64,000 bases of DNA from Pseudomonadota bacterium (GCA_023436885.1 JAEZHI010000004.1:248001-312000), one strand, 5' to 3'; counted from the first letter of the stretch, positions 34,273-43,198 are shown. A program made the numbers and translations. The notes: generated by a model not told the origin, from the letters alone.

Positions 34273-35469
34273 TTATTTCAGGCGGCTGCTATGGCGGAGA
34301 ACAAGGCCCGCGGCGCCGAGGCAGTTATCATTGTCGAGAAACTTGCCGGTCCTGAACACTGGATAATGCGCTTCGTCAACGTCATCGCGTTTGATGAAAG
34401 AATGCTTTTCATAACTGGCGCGCAAGGGGGCCAGCAGCAGTTCTCCAGCGCCCGCCAGACTGCCGGAGATGATGAACAAGGGCGGGTTGATCATGGCGCC
34501 CACCATGCTGAGACCGCGCCCCGCCGCTTCGCCGGCGTCGGCAATCAGTCGCCTGAAGCCGATATCTCCTTCTATTGCCCGCATGACGACCTCGGATGCC
34601 GGAATGGAACGGCCGAGCCAATCAGAAGCCATCCGGGCGACGAACCCGGCCCCGCAATAAAGCTCGAGACAGCCTCGGTTGCCGCATCTGCAGAGAGGTC
34701 CCTGCGGGTCGACAACGATGTGCCCCATCTCGCCGGCCGAACCCGATGCGCCGACCAGCGCCTTGCCATCCACCACCACAGCGCCCGTAACGGCGTGGTT
34801 CAGCTTCAGGAGCACGAAATCGGAGCATCCACTGGCCGAGCCCCACATCATTTCGGCGAGTGCCGCACAGTTGCTCTCGCTGTCGGCGAAAATGGGCTTT
34901 TGCAGCACCGGCTCAAAGGCTTCGCGGAAATCTGTTCCTTGCCAGCCCGGCAATGCCGATGAACGCATGATCCGCCCATCCGGCGCCAGCGGTGCGGAGA
35001 CGGCAAAGCCGACGCCGATCAGGCTCGCTTGAGCGAGACTATGCTCCTTGTAGAGCGTGTCGACGGCGTGCTTGACGACGCGCGCCGCCTTGGTCGGTGA
35101 GTATTCTCGCTCAACCGGCATCGCGAGGTCGGCGACCACGTTATGGGCGACATCTGCGACGATGACCCGGATCTCGTCAACGTCCAGCAACGCGCCAACG
35201 CAGGTGCCTGCTTCAGGGTTGAGCGAATGCGCAACGGCGGGACGGCCGGGGCCGGGATTGCGCGATTCCATCTCGACGACGAGGTTCGAGCGTTTCAAAT
35301 CGGTGAGGATGGTCGAGACGGTAGATCTCGCGAGGCCGGTGTTGCGCGCGATCTGTGACGTGCTCACCGCGCCATGGCCACTCAATGCTCTCACGACCTT
35401 CACGACAGGCGAATCCAACTCGCGGCCGTAGAGCAGCCCTTCGAGTTCGCTAGTGAGCATGTTGGCCAA
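34273..35469 (-). CDS. ROK-family (NagC/XylR-like) transcriptional regulator
   Basis: 398-residue repressor with an N-terminal winged HTH (about 20-80: GAVSTSQIARNTGLARSTVSTIL and GPGRPAVA) and a ROK sugar-kinase-like domain (about 90-390). The ROK zinc motif is CRCGNRGCLELY (about 260-271), with AVTGAVVVDGKALVGASGSAGEMGH before it. It probably senses a sugar and represses the divergent importer/glycosidase operon at 35765. The start is a TTG at 35469 with GGAG six bases upstream; an ATG three codons in (35460) is an alternative. Confidence 0.9.
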   Translation of the reverse strand: MANMLTSELEGLLYGRELDSPVVKVVRALSGHGAVSTSQIARNTGLARSTVSTILTDLKRSNLVVEMESRNPGPGRPAVAHSLNPEAGTCVGALLDVDEIRVIVADVAHNVVADLAMPVEREYSPTKAARVVKHAVDTLYKEHSLAQASLIGVGFAVSAPLAPDGRIMRSSALPGWQGTDFREAFEPVLQKPIFADSESNCAALAEMMWGSASGCSDFVLLKLNHAVTGAVVVDGKALVGASGSAGEMGHIVVDPQGPLCRCGNRGCLELYCGAGFVARMASDWLGRSIPASEVVMRAIEGDIGFRRLIADAGEAAGRGLSMVGAMINPPLFIISGSLAGAGELLLAPLRASYEKHSFIKRDDVDEAHYPVFRTGKFLDNDNCLGAAGLVLRHSSRLK

Positions 35470-35674
35470 TTTCGTCTCCGCCGAACTTATTAGATACTGA
35501 GTGCCGACGTCTTATCGTTACCTACGACAAAACGGTAGTGGTGCACAATTTCCTCGTCAATGGGATTATAGCGGCAGTCCGCCTTCAGAAAATCTAAATT
35601 GCCGGCGGAATGCGCTAAAATTCAAACGCTTGATTTGATAAATCGTCGTAAATATCGCCAGGATGACATCTGAA

Positions 35675-35728
35675 TTATGTCGCTCACGACATAACGTCCT
35701 TGACAGAGAGTAAAGACGGCCCTACTCC
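35675..35728 (+). promoter_or_regulatory. palindromic operator and promoter of the tandem-SBP operon
   Basis: Perfect 8-bp inverted repeat TTATGTCG (35675-35682) / CGACATAA (35687-35694), 4-base spacer. Five bases later a TTGACA -35 (35700-35705) is followed after 17 bases by TACTCC (35723-35728) as a weak -10. This layout suits repression by the divergent ROK regulator, whose relatives bind AT-flanked palindromes. Confidence 0.5.
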
Positions 35729-35764
35729 ATTCCCAGTCGCGCTAGAACCGACTGGGAGGAAAAC

Positions 35765-37009
35765 ATGACATTCACCTCTGCTACATCGCGAGCAGCGCTC
35801 GCTGTCGGCCTGCTGTTGGCCGGGACCAGCCTTTCCGCCGCTGAAGAGCTGACGCTCTGGACACTTAACTTCAGTTCGGAGGCCTCCAATGAAGCCTTCA
35901 ACAAGATCACCTCTGGCTTCGAGGCAGCCAATCCAGGTGTGAAGGTGACAGTCGTTACCCGCGGAACCGATGACCACAAGACGGCGATCCGCGTTGCCGC
36001 AGGTACCGACAAGGGACCCGACATTTATTTCATGTGGGCAGGGCTCGGTCTGGGCGGAGAATATGTCAAGGCTGGCCTCAGCCTGCCGCTCGACAAGTAC
36101 TATGCTGAGTACAAATGGGATGACGAACTTGTTCCTGCCGCTGCCTCGTTCTCACGCATTTATCCCGGCGGCCGGCACGGCGTGCCGTTCACATTCAAGG
36201 GCGAAGCGCTCTACTATAACAAGGCCCTGTTCCAGAAGGCCGGCATCACTGCAACGCCGGCCAACTATGACGAGCTCGTCGCCGACGCCGAGAAGCTGAA
36301 GGCGGCTGGGATTCCGGCGATCACCTTCGGCGGCACCGTCAATTGGCACGTCATGCGCCTGATGGACGTCATTCTCGAAGCAAAGTGCGGTGCCGACAAG
36401 CACGACGCGCTCATGAACATGAAGGTCGATTGGACCAAGGAAGCCTGCGCGACGGACTCCTTTGCCGAGCTCGACAAGTGGGCGAAGAACTACATCCTCT
36501 CCCCCTTCATGGGGATCGATCAAGCCCAGTCGTTCAACCTGTTCGTGGCGGGACGGGCAGCGATGATGCTTGAGGGGGACTGGCTGGTTCAGCAACTCTC
36601 CGAGGCCGGGAATCTCGACAACTACGATCTGTTCCCCGTGCCCACAGGCACCAACCGGCTCTACGGATTTGCCGAGTATCACTACATCAGCACAAAGAGC
36701 AAAAATCCGGATCTCGCGGCCAAGTTCCTCGACTACTTCAATTCGACCGAAGTGCAGCAGAGCGTCCTCGGGAAGTTCAGCACGACATCGATCAACAAGC
36801 ATGTTTCCTACGACAACATGCGCCCGCTCGACAAGAAGTGGCTGGATATATTCAATACCTATGACAAAGTCTACATGAACGGCGACCAAGCGTTCCCGCT
36901 CGATGTAACGACGGAGTATTTCCGCGTCATCAACGAGGTCGCCAGCGGCAATATGAAACCGGCCGACGCTGCCGCCGCGATGCAGACCTTCATCCATAAC
37001 AAGGGCTGA
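35765..37009 (+). CDS. ABC solute-binding protein, first tandem copy
   Basis: 414-residue family-1 extracellular binding protein with signal peptide ending near TSLSAAEEL. Landmarks: LTLWTLNFSSEASNEAFNKI, VVTRGTDDHKTAIRVAAGTD, GPDIYFMWAGLGLGGEYVKA and LEGDWLVQQLSEAG. A close paralogue of the same length follows at 37136. GGAGG precedes the ATG. Probable oligosaccharide receptor for the permeases at 38459 and 39355; sugar identity unknown. Confidence 0.88.
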   Translation: MTFTSATSRAALAVGLLLAGTSLSAAEELTLWTLNFSSEASNEAFNKITSGFEAANPGVKVTVVTRGTDDHKTAIRVAAGTDKGPDIYFMWAGLGLGGEYVKAGLSLPLDKYYAEYKWDDELVPAAASFSRIYPGGRHGVPFTFKGEALYYNKALFQKAGITATPANYDELVADAEKLKAAGIPAITFGGTVNWHVMRLMDVILEAKCGADKHDALMNMKVDWTKEACATDSFAELDKWAKNYILSPFMGIDQAQSFNLFVAGRAAMMLEGDWLVQQLSEAGNLDNYDLFPVPTGTNRLYGFAEYHYISTKSKNPDLAAKFLDYFNSTEVQQSVLGKFSTTSINKHVSYDNMRPLDKKWLDIFNTYDKVYMNGDQAFPLDVTTEYFRVINEVASGNMKPADAAAAMQTFIHNKG

Positions 37010-37027
37010 TCTCCCCTCAGGCCCGAT

Positions 37028-37056
37028 GCGGTCGGCCGTCTCCACCGGTCGACCGC
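37028..37056 (+). promoter_or_regulatory. hairpin after first tandem binding-protein gene
   Basis: Perfect 7-bp inverted repeat GCGGTCG (37028-37034) / CGACCGC (37050-37056), followed by CCTTTTCTC. Terminator- or attenuator-like, between the two paralogues. Confidence 0.5.
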
Positions 37057-37135
37057 CCTTTTCTCGCTCTCGCCAAGGCTTGAATGCAAGCCTGCGCCGG
37101 CGACCGGTCCTCTTTAGAACGACGAGGAGGAAGCC

Positions 37136-38380
37136 ATGAACAAGTTTCGAACGGTATCGCGTGCGGCCATCGCCGCCGGTCTGATTTTATCCAGCGCAAG
37201 CCTATCCGCAGCCGAAAGCATTACTTTATGGACGCTCAATTTCAGCTCCGAGGCGGCGAGTAAGGCCTTCAATGCAATCGTTTCCAACTTTGAAGCAGCT
37301 AACCCCGGGACCGAGATCACAATTGTCACTCGTGGCACCGATGATCACAAGACTGCGATCCGTGTTGCGGCCGGTACCGACAAGGGGCCAGACATCTACT
37401 TCATGTGGGCGGGCCTTGGTCTCGGTGGCGAATATGTGAAAGCCGGCCTCAGTTTGCCGCTCGATAAGTATTACGCCGAATACAAATGGGATGACGAATT
37501 GATACCTGCGGCTGGGTCTTTCTCGCGCATGTATCCGGGCGGGCGTCACGGCGTGCCTTCTTCCCTGTCCGGTGAAGGGCTCTACTACAACAAGGCTCTA
37601 TTCGCGAAGGCCGGCATCACCTCGATCCCTGCCGACTACGACGAGCTAGTCGCTGATGCCGAGAAATTGAAGGCTGCCGGCATTCCGGCGATCACCTTCG
37701 GCGGCACCGTCAACTGGCACGTCATGCGCCTGATGGATGTCATCCTCGAAGCCAAATGCGGCGCTGACAAGCACGACGCGCTAACGGCAATGTCGCTGAA
37801 GTGGACCGAGGAAGCCTGTGTCGTGCAGGCATTTGGCGAACTTCAGAAGTGGGGAAAAAACTATGTCCTATCTCCGTTCATGGGCATCGATGATTCCCAA
37901 GCGTTCAACCTGTTCATAGCCGATCGCGCAGCGATGATGCTGGAAGGCGACTGGCTGGTGCAGCAGCTCGTCGAGGCCGGCAAAATTGACCAGATCGACC
38001 TGTTTCTATTCCCGACAGGCACAAACCGGCTCTATGGCTTCGCCAACTACTATTATGTCAGCTCGAAGAGCAAGAACCCGGATCTCGCGGCGAAATTCCT
38101 AGACTACCTTCTCTCCACGCCCGTTCAGCAGAGCTTGCTCGGAGTTTCCGGCACAACATCTGTGAACAAGAATGTCGCTTACGGAGAGTTGCGTCCGATG
38201 GCAAAGAAATGGTTGGGCCTCTTTAACACCTACGACAAGGTCTTCCTGAATGGAGACCAGGCTTTCCCACTCGATATTACGACCGAATATTTTCGCGTAA
38301 TCAATGAGGTGGTAAGCGGCAACATGGCACCTGCCGATGCGGCCGCCGCCATGCAGACCTTCATCACGAACAAAGGCTGA
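37136..38380 (+). CDS. ABC solute-binding protein, second tandem copy
   Basis: 414-residue paralogue of the preceding gene, alignable end to end without gaps and largely identical in the stretch VTRGTDDHKTAIRVAAGTDK through AGLSLPLDKYYAEYKWDDEL. Differences cluster in likely ligand-contacting places, for example FTFKGEALYYN in copy one versus SSLSGEGLYYN here, and DNYDLFPVPTG versus DQIDLFLFPTG. Signal peptide ends near SASLSAAES. GGAGGAA precedes the ATG. It may widen ligand range of a single importer, or be a dosage duplicate. Confidence 0.88.
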   Translation: MNKFRTVSRAAIAAGLILSSASLSAAESITLWTLNFSSEAASKAFNAIVSNFEAANPGTEITIVTRGTDDHKTAIRVAAGTDKGPDIYFMWAGLGLGGEYVKAGLSLPLDKYYAEYKWDDELIPAAGSFSRMYPGGRHGVPSSLSGEGLYYNKALFAKAGITSIPADYDELVADAEKLKAAGIPAITFGGTVNWHVMRLMDVILEAKCGADKHDALTAMSLKWTEEACVVQAFGELQKWGKNYVLSPFMGIDDSQAFNLFIADRAAMMLEGDWLVQQLVEAGKIDQIDLFLFPTGTNRLYGFANYYYVSSKSKNPDLAAKFLDYLLSTPVQQSLLGVSGTTSVNKNVAYGELRPMAKKWLGLFNTYDKVFLNGDQAFPLDITTEYFRVINEVVSGNMAPADAAAAMQTFITNKG

Positions 38381-38397
38381 GGTCTTTCGAACCAGAA

Positions 38398-38423
38398 GCG
38401 ACCGGTCGATAAAGATCGGTCGC
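38398..38423 (+). promoter_or_regulatory. hairpin after second tandem binding-protein gene
   Basis: 7-bp perfect inverted repeat GCGACCG (38398-38404) / CGGTCGC (38417-38423), extendable to 9 of 10 pairs, followed by ATTGTTTC. Attenuator-like before the permease genes. Confidence 0.55.
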
Positions 38424-38458
38424 ATTGTTTCTGTCGCGCCAAGGCAAGGAGGCGCTCC

Positions 38459-39358
38459 ATGGCCGCACGTGCCATTTTGTCTCATACCCGCTTCCAGGCA
38501 GCTCTGTTGCTAGGTCCAGCGCTGATTATCTATATCGTGTTTGCCGTCTTCCCGATGGTGGATGTCATATGGCTGAGCTTCTTCAAGTGGAACGGTCTTG
38601 ATCCTGTCAAGATCTACGTCGGCAGCGCCAACTATGTCGACATCTTCACAAAGGATCCTGTTTTCTGGGTGGCCTTTCGCAACACGGTGATCTGGACGGC
38701 GCTCTCGGTCGTCATTCCGCCAATGATCGGCCTCGCCTTTGCGCTGGGCCTCAACCAGCCGATCTTCGGCCGCAATACGCTGCGCGCGATCTATTATCTG
38801 CCGGTCATCATCGCGCCGATCGCCGTCGCGACCATGTGGCGCTGGATGTATGATCCGTTCTTCGGTTTGTTCGGCCAGATACTGACGTCGCTCGGCCTCC
38901 AAGCTTGGGTCATGGACTGGCTCGGCAACCGCGATATCGCACTCTACTCGGCCTTCGGCGCTTATATATGGCAGTCGGTCGGCTTCTCCATGGTTCTGTT
39001 CCTCGCCGGTCTCCAAGGCGTCAACAAATCCCTCGTCGAAGCCGCGCGCATCGACGGCGCTGGCCGCTGGGCTATCTTCCGCTACGTGACGCTGCCAGCC
39101 CTGCGCACCACGCTCACCATCGTGCTCGTCCTCGCCATCATCTCCTCGCTGAAAGCCTTCGACATTGTCTACGGTCTCACCGGCGGCGGCCCCGCACAGT
39201 CGACGCAAATGTTGGCGCTCTGGGCCTTCACCCAGTCTATGCAGATCTTCGACTTCGGTCGCGGTAGTGCCATCTCGGTGGTTCTGCTCGGCATCACCCT
39301 TGCCATCGTCATCCCCTACATGCGCTGGACACAGAAGCATGAGGAGGCCGTGGAATGA
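38459..39358 (+). CDS. ABC sugar permease, MalF type (ROK-linked operon)
   Basis: 299-residue inner-membrane permease with six predicted helices from about residue 12. EAA loop LVEAARIDGAGRWAIFRYVTLPAL (about 193-216) and SLKAFDIVYGLTGGGPAQST typical of CUT1 permeases. AAGGAGG lies eight bases upstream of the ATG. It overlaps the next permease by four bases. Confidence 0.92.
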   Translation: MAARAILSHTRFQAALLLGPALIIYIVFAVFPMVDVIWLSFFKWNGLDPVKIYVGSANYVDIFTKDPVFWVAFRNTVIWTALSVVIPPMIGLAFALGLNQPIFGRNTLRAIYYLPVIIAPIAVATMWRWMYDPFFGLFGQILTSLGLQAWVMDWLGNRDIALYSAFGAYIWQSVGFSMVLFLAGLQGVNKSLVEAARIDGAGRWAIFRYVTLPALRTTLTIVLVLAIISSLKAFDIVYGLTGGGPAQSTQMLALWAFTQSMQIFDFGRGSAISVVLLGITLAIVIPYMRWTQKHEEAVE

Positions 39359-40227
39359 CAGCCGTCAACGTCCCCGCCCTTCAGACCGACGCCAGAAAGC
39401 CGCCGCGCGATTGGGTACTGATCGGCCTCTGGATTTCCCTGGTCGTCGTCGCAGCGATCTGGATTGCCCCATTCGTCTTCATCGTCTTCACATCTCTGAA
39501 GTCGACGGCACAGGTGATGACGAGTAGCGCCTTCTCGCCACCGACTGCCCCGCAATTCAGCAACTATGCTTCGGCGTGGGCACGCGGCCGGTTCAGTACG
39601 ACCTTCATTAACTCGGCCGTCATTGCCGTCATCAAAGTACCGCTCGGTTTGTTCCTGTCGGCTATGGCCGCTTATGCGCTCGCCAAGATCCCTATGCGGT
39701 TCGGCAAACTGATCCTGCTTCTTGTGTTGTTCGGAACGATGATCCCATTCCAGGTGATGCTGGCACCGATCTTCACCCTGGTGAACAGCCTTGGACTGAT
39801 CGACACCTATCCTGGTGTCATCCTGCCCTATCTTGCATTCGGCATCCCCTACCAAGTGTTCATCCTCTACGGCTTCTTTCGGGCCATTCCAAATGAGCTG
39901 AGCGAGGCGGCTCGCATCGACGGCGCTTCGCATTTCACCACCTTCCGCCGCGTATTCCTGCCCGTCTCGCTTCCGGTGCTGGCTGCGCTGTTCATTCTCG
40001 ACTTCGTCGCGACCTGGAACGAGTTCGCCATGGCGCTGGTCCTCCTCCAGGACCGACAGATGTGGACCCTGCCGCTCGGTCTCTCGGCCTTCCAGGGGCA
40101 ATTCTCGCGCGACTACGGCCAACTCAACGCGGCCATCGTCATGACCGTGCTTCCGGCCACCATCGTCTATCTGATCTTCCAGCGTTACTTCGTCTCCGGA
40201 CTGACATCCGGTGCCGTAAAGGGCTGA
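39355..40227 (+). CDS. ABC sugar permease, MalG type (ROK-linked operon)
   Basis: 290-residue second membrane subunit. First helix at about 25-45 (WISLVVVAAIWIAPFVFIVF), EAA loop LSEAARIDGASHFTTFRRVFLPVS (about 182-205), C-terminus YFVSGLTSGAVKG as in MalG. ATGA overlap with the preceding gene; 25 bp before the hydrolase gene. Confidence 0.92.
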   Translation: MTAVNVPALQTDARKPPRDWVLIGLWISLVVVAAIWIAPFVFIVFTSLKSTAQVMTSSAFSPPTAPQFSNYASAWARGRFSTTFINSAVIAVIKVPLGLFLSAMAAYALAKIPMRFGKLILLLVLFGTMIPFQVMLAPIFTLVNSLGLIDTYPGVILPYLAFGIPYQVFILYGFFRAIPNELSEAARIDGASHFTTFRRVFLPVSLPVLAALFILDFVATWNEFAMALVLLQDRQMWTLPLGLSAFQGQFSRDYGQLNAAIVMTVLPATIVYLIFQRYFVSGLTSGAVKG

Positions 40228-40252
40228 GACTGCAATCAAGGCAACCCAAAAC

Positions 40253-41767
40253 ATGTCCAAGCAAAGTGTAGCCAAGTGGGATCATTTCGAAGCCAGCTTC
40301 GTCGGTCCCAACAGCGGCAACCCCTATCTCGATGTCAGTTTCGAGGCCTTCTTCAAGCAGAACAGCCGCGTCGTCCGCGTCCCCGGGTTCTACGACGGTG
40401 CCGGCGTCTACAAGGTGCGCTTCATGCCCGATAACGAGGGTGAGTGGACCTACACGACACTCTCCAATGTCGCGGCGCTAGACGGACAGACGGGAGGCTT
40501 CGCAGCCGTGGCACCGGTAGCCGACAGTCATGGCCCGGTGCATGTCGCCAACCAGTTTCACTTCGCATACGCCGACGGAAAGGCCTACCTGCCCTTCGGC
40601 ACGACAAGCTATGCCTGGACCCATCAGCCGCTCGATTTGCAGGCCGAAACGCTCAGGACACTCGCGGCTACCCGCTTCAACAAGATCCGCATGGCGGTGT
40701 TTCCGAAGGACTATCCCTTCAATACAAATGAACCGCTCTTTGATATCTTCGAGCGTGACGACGAGGGCGAGCTCGACTTCGACCGGCCCAACCCCATCGC
40801 CTTCCAGCATTTCGAAACGCAGGTAGCCGCGCTGCGCGACCTCGGCATCGAGGCCGACATCATCATTTTCCACCCTTACGACCGCTGGGGCTATTGCGAC
40901 ATGTCGGCGGTGCAGGATTACCGCTTCGTCGCTTATCTGACGGCGCGTCTGGCTGCCTTCCGGAACGTCTGGTGGTCGCTCGCCAACGAGTATGACTTTC
41001 TGCTGAACTCCAAACCGATGTCGCAGTGGGATCGCTACTTCCAGATCATTGAGGAAAACGACCCCTATCGCCATCTGAAGTCGATCCATAACGGTGACGT
41101 CAAGGCCAATTACGACCACCGCAAACCCTGGGTCAGCCATGTCTGCATCCAGAACTGGGACGTCAAGCGCACCCAGGAGTGGCGCGACGCCTACGGAAAG
41201 CCTGTTGTCAACGACGAGCCGGAGTACGAAGGCAACATCCTTCTTTCCTGGGGCAACATCTCTGCCCAAGAGCTGGTGCATCGCTATTGGATCACCTTGC
41301 TGCGGGGCGGTTACGCCGGGCATGGCGAGACGTTCATGCATCCCGAGGACATTCTGTGGTGGGCCAAGGGGGGCGTGCTGCATGGCGAAGCCTGGAAGCG
41401 CATCGGCTTCCTGCGTGATCTTCTCGAGGAAGATGTTCGAAACGGGCTTACCCCGCTTGCGCCGTCCGACGCCTGGCCGTGGAGCCGCGTTTCGGGCGCC
41501 CGAGATGGCAACGTTATTTATATCTACCTAGGCGAACACCAGCCGGTTATCTGGGCGCCTGGCCTGCCCACAGAGCCCGGCGACTACGAGGTGGATATGA
41601 TCGACACTTGGAACATGACGGTTACGCCGGCGAAGATTGTCGATGCTCCGGCCAACCATCCGACACGACATGGGGCGCAAGTCCGTCCACGCCGACCGGA
41701 CGCCGCCTTTGCCGTGGAGTTGCCGGGCAAGCCCTATATGGCGATCCGCGTCCGCCAGCGCCGTTGA
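40253..41767 (+). CDS. DUF5060/DUF4038-type putative glycoside hydrolase
   Basis: 504-residue cytoplasmic protein. N-terminal beta-sandwich of the DUF5060 type (about 5-85: WDHFEASFVGPNSGNPYLDV and GVYKVRFMPDNEGEWTY). Central (beta/alpha)8 barrel of the DUF4038/apiosidase-like class (about 95-400) with LPFGTTSYAWTH, RFNKIRMAVFPKDY, WWSLANEYDF and PVVNDEPEYEGN. The Glu in LANEYD (about 246) and in NDEPEYE (about 323-327) are candidate catalytic residues. C-terminal small beta domain (about 420-500). No signal peptide, so it should act on an imported oligosaccharide. Substrate unknown; some relatives act on plant cell-wall side chains. Confidence 0.82.
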   Translation: MSKQSVAKWDHFEASFVGPNSGNPYLDVSFEAFFKQNSRVVRVPGFYDGAGVYKVRFMPDNEGEWTYTTLSNVAALDGQTGGFAAVAPVADSHGPVHVANQFHFAYADGKAYLPFGTTSYAWTHQPLDLQAETLRTLAATRFNKIRMAVFPKDYPFNTNEPLFDIFERDDEGELDFDRPNPIAFQHFETQVAALRDLGIEADIIIFHPYDRWGYCDMSAVQDYRFVAYLTARLAAFRNVWWSLANEYDFLLNSKPMSQWDRYFQIIEENDPYRHLKSIHNGDVKANYDHRKPWVSHVCIQNWDVKRTQEWRDAYGKPVVNDEPEYEGNILLSWGNISAQELVHRYWITLLRGGYAGHGETFMHPEDILWWAKGGVLHGEAWKRIGFLRDLLEEDVRNGLTPLAPSDAWPWSRVSGARDGNVIYIYLGEHQPVIWAPGLPTEPGDYEVDMIDTWNMTVTPAKIVDAPANHPTRHGAQVRPRRPDAAFAVELPGKPYMAIRVRQRR

Positions 41768-41791
41768 TCCAGACAGGGAGGAGGTAGAGAG

Positions 41792-42862
41792 ATGGCCAGC
41801 GTCAAGATCAGCGACGTTCGCAAGAACTTTGGGGCCGTGCCCGTCATCCATGGTGTCGACGTCGATATTGGTGACGGCGAGTTTGTCGTGCTCGTCGGGC
41901 CGTCGGGCTGCGGCAAGTCGACATTGCTGCGCATGATCGCGGGACTGGAGAACATTTCCGCCGGCACGATTGCCATCGATGGCAAGGTGGTCAACAACCT
42001 TGAGCCCAAGGACAGGGACATCGCCATGGTGTTCCAGAACTATGCGCTCTACCCCCAGATGACCGTGGCCCAGAACATGAGCTTTGCCCTTGAGCTGGCG
42101 CATGTCGACAAGCCAACGATCAAGCAAAAAGTGGACACGGCGGCAGCGATCCTCGGCCTCGAACCACTGCTCGACCGGAAACCCGCTCAGCTGTCGGGAG
42201 GCCAGCGGCAGCGCGTCGCCATGGGCCGAGCCATAGTGCGAAATCCCAAGGTATTCCTGTTCGACGAGCCTCTCAGCAATCTCGACGCGAAGCTACGTGT
42301 CGCCATGCGTGCCGAAATCAAGAGCCTACATCAGAGGCTTGGCACCACGATCGTCTACGTCACGCACGACCAGATCGAGGCGATGACCATGGCTGACAAG
42401 ATTGTCGTGCTCAACGCCGGCCGTGTCGAACAGGTTGGTGCGCCGCTGGAGCTCTATGATCGTCCGCTCAACCGCTTCGTTGCCGGCTTTATCGGCTCGC
42501 CGGCCATGAATTTCATACCGGGTACCCTTCAGCCCGGTCAGCAGGGACTAAAGGTCGCCTCTGGCGCCACCATTCCGATTGGTGCCTATCCTCAGGAACT
42601 CGAGGGGGCCGAGGCGGAATTCGGCATCCGCCCCGAGCACATCGAGGTCGCGGAGCACCAGGGGTTTGAGGTTCGCGTGGAAGTTGTCGAGCCAACCGGA
42701 TCCGAGACACACGTCGTACTCGACATGGCTGGCGAGAAGCTGGTCGCGCTGATCCGCAGTCGGATGCTCATTGCCGTGGGGGATCGGCTGTCGGTCACAT
42801 TTGGCGAAGATCAGGGGCATCTTTTCGAAGCCAAGACTGGCAGACGCCTCAATCGCCGCTGA
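41792..42862 (+). CDS. MalK/UgpC-family ABC transporter ATPase (ROK-linked operon)
   Basis: 356-residue importer ATPase with Walker A GPSGCGKST, Q-loop MVFQNYALYPQM, signature LSGGQRQRVAMGRAI, Walker B FLFDEPLSNLD, VTHDQIEAMT, and a TOBE region containing FGIRPEHIEV and VVEPTGSETHV. AGGGAGGAGG precedes the ATG. Last gene of the operon starting at 35765. Confidence 0.93.
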   Translation: MASVKISDVRKNFGAVPVIHGVDVDIGDGEFVVLVGPSGCGKSTLLRMIAGLENISAGTIAIDGKVVNNLEPKDRDIAMVFQNYALYPQMTVAQNMSFALELAHVDKPTIKQKVDTAAAILGLEPLLDRKPAQLSGGQRQRVAMGRAIVRNPKVFLFDEPLSNLDAKLRVAMRAEIKSLHQRLGTTIVYVTHDQIEAMTMADKIVVLNAGRVEQVGAPLELYDRPLNRFVAGFIGSPAMNFIPGTLQPGQQGLKVASGATIPIGAYPQELEGAEAEFGIRPEHIEVAEHQGFEVRVEVVEPTGSETHVVLDMAGEKLVALIRSRMLIAVGDRLSVTFGEDQGHLFEAKTGRRLNRR

Positions 42863-42905
42863 CTTGCAAGCGCGAGTGAAAGCCTTGGCCCATAAAAACG
42901 CAGAA

Positions 42906-42936
42906 GGGCGCTGGACAACATAAGGTCCCAGCGCCC
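42906..42936 (-). terminator. terminator at the end of the YcaO-TfuA operon
   Basis: Perfect 9-bp inverted repeat GGGCGCTGG (42906-42914) / CCAGCGCCC (42928-42936). Read on the minus strand it is followed by TTCTGCGTTTTTATG, a T-rich tail. It lies between convergent ends of the two operons and may work mainly for the minus strand. Confidence 0.6.
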
Positions 42937-42967
42937 GGAAACTCGACCATACGATCAAGTCTGTTCC

Positions 42968-43198
42968 TCAGTGAAGCTCGCCGATCACCGCCTCGGCGTT
43001 CGGAGCCATGATCGACGTATCGAGGCCGGCCTTTTCCATCTCATCAATGACGGCAGCAAGTGCCAGATCGAGGCAATAGGACGTGAACTCGGCGTTCAGC
43101 GTTTTCGACGTCTGACGCGCATAAATGATCAAACGCGCGAGAGCGGCGAACTCTTCCGAATCTGCCACAATGGCTTTGTCGACGGTTCTATCCAGCAT
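42968..43198 (-). CDS. small uncharacterised protein of the YcaO-TfuA operon
   Basis: 76-residue acidic, mostly helical protein that I do not recognise. Sequence features: EEFAALARLIIYARQTSK (about 15-32), a single Cys in TSYCLDLALAAVIDEMEKAG (about 40-59) and a C-terminal NAEAVIGELH. It has a strong ribosome site (GGAAGGA and GGAG upstream of the ATG), supporting translation. It is the last gene of the operon, 95 bp after tfuA. It could be an accessory, immunity or carrier protein; nothing in the sequence decides. Confidence 0.7.
   Translation of the reverse strand: MLDRTVDKAIVADSEEFAALARLIIYARQTSKTLNAEFTSYCLDLALAAVIDEMEKAGLDTSIMAPNAEAVIGELH

Noticed and set aside
34249..35515. Similar short motifs AACTTATT(G/A)GAT ... 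TCTTAT at 34249-34276 and 35484-35515, flanking the ROK gene
   Set aside because: The match is short, the spacing differs by four bases, and one copy overlaps the ROK stop codon. Chance is a sufficient explanation.
35765..38380. Tandem SBP genes as an assembly artefact
   Set aside because: The copies differ throughout at nucleotide and residue level and have different intergenic sequences, so they are real paralogues.
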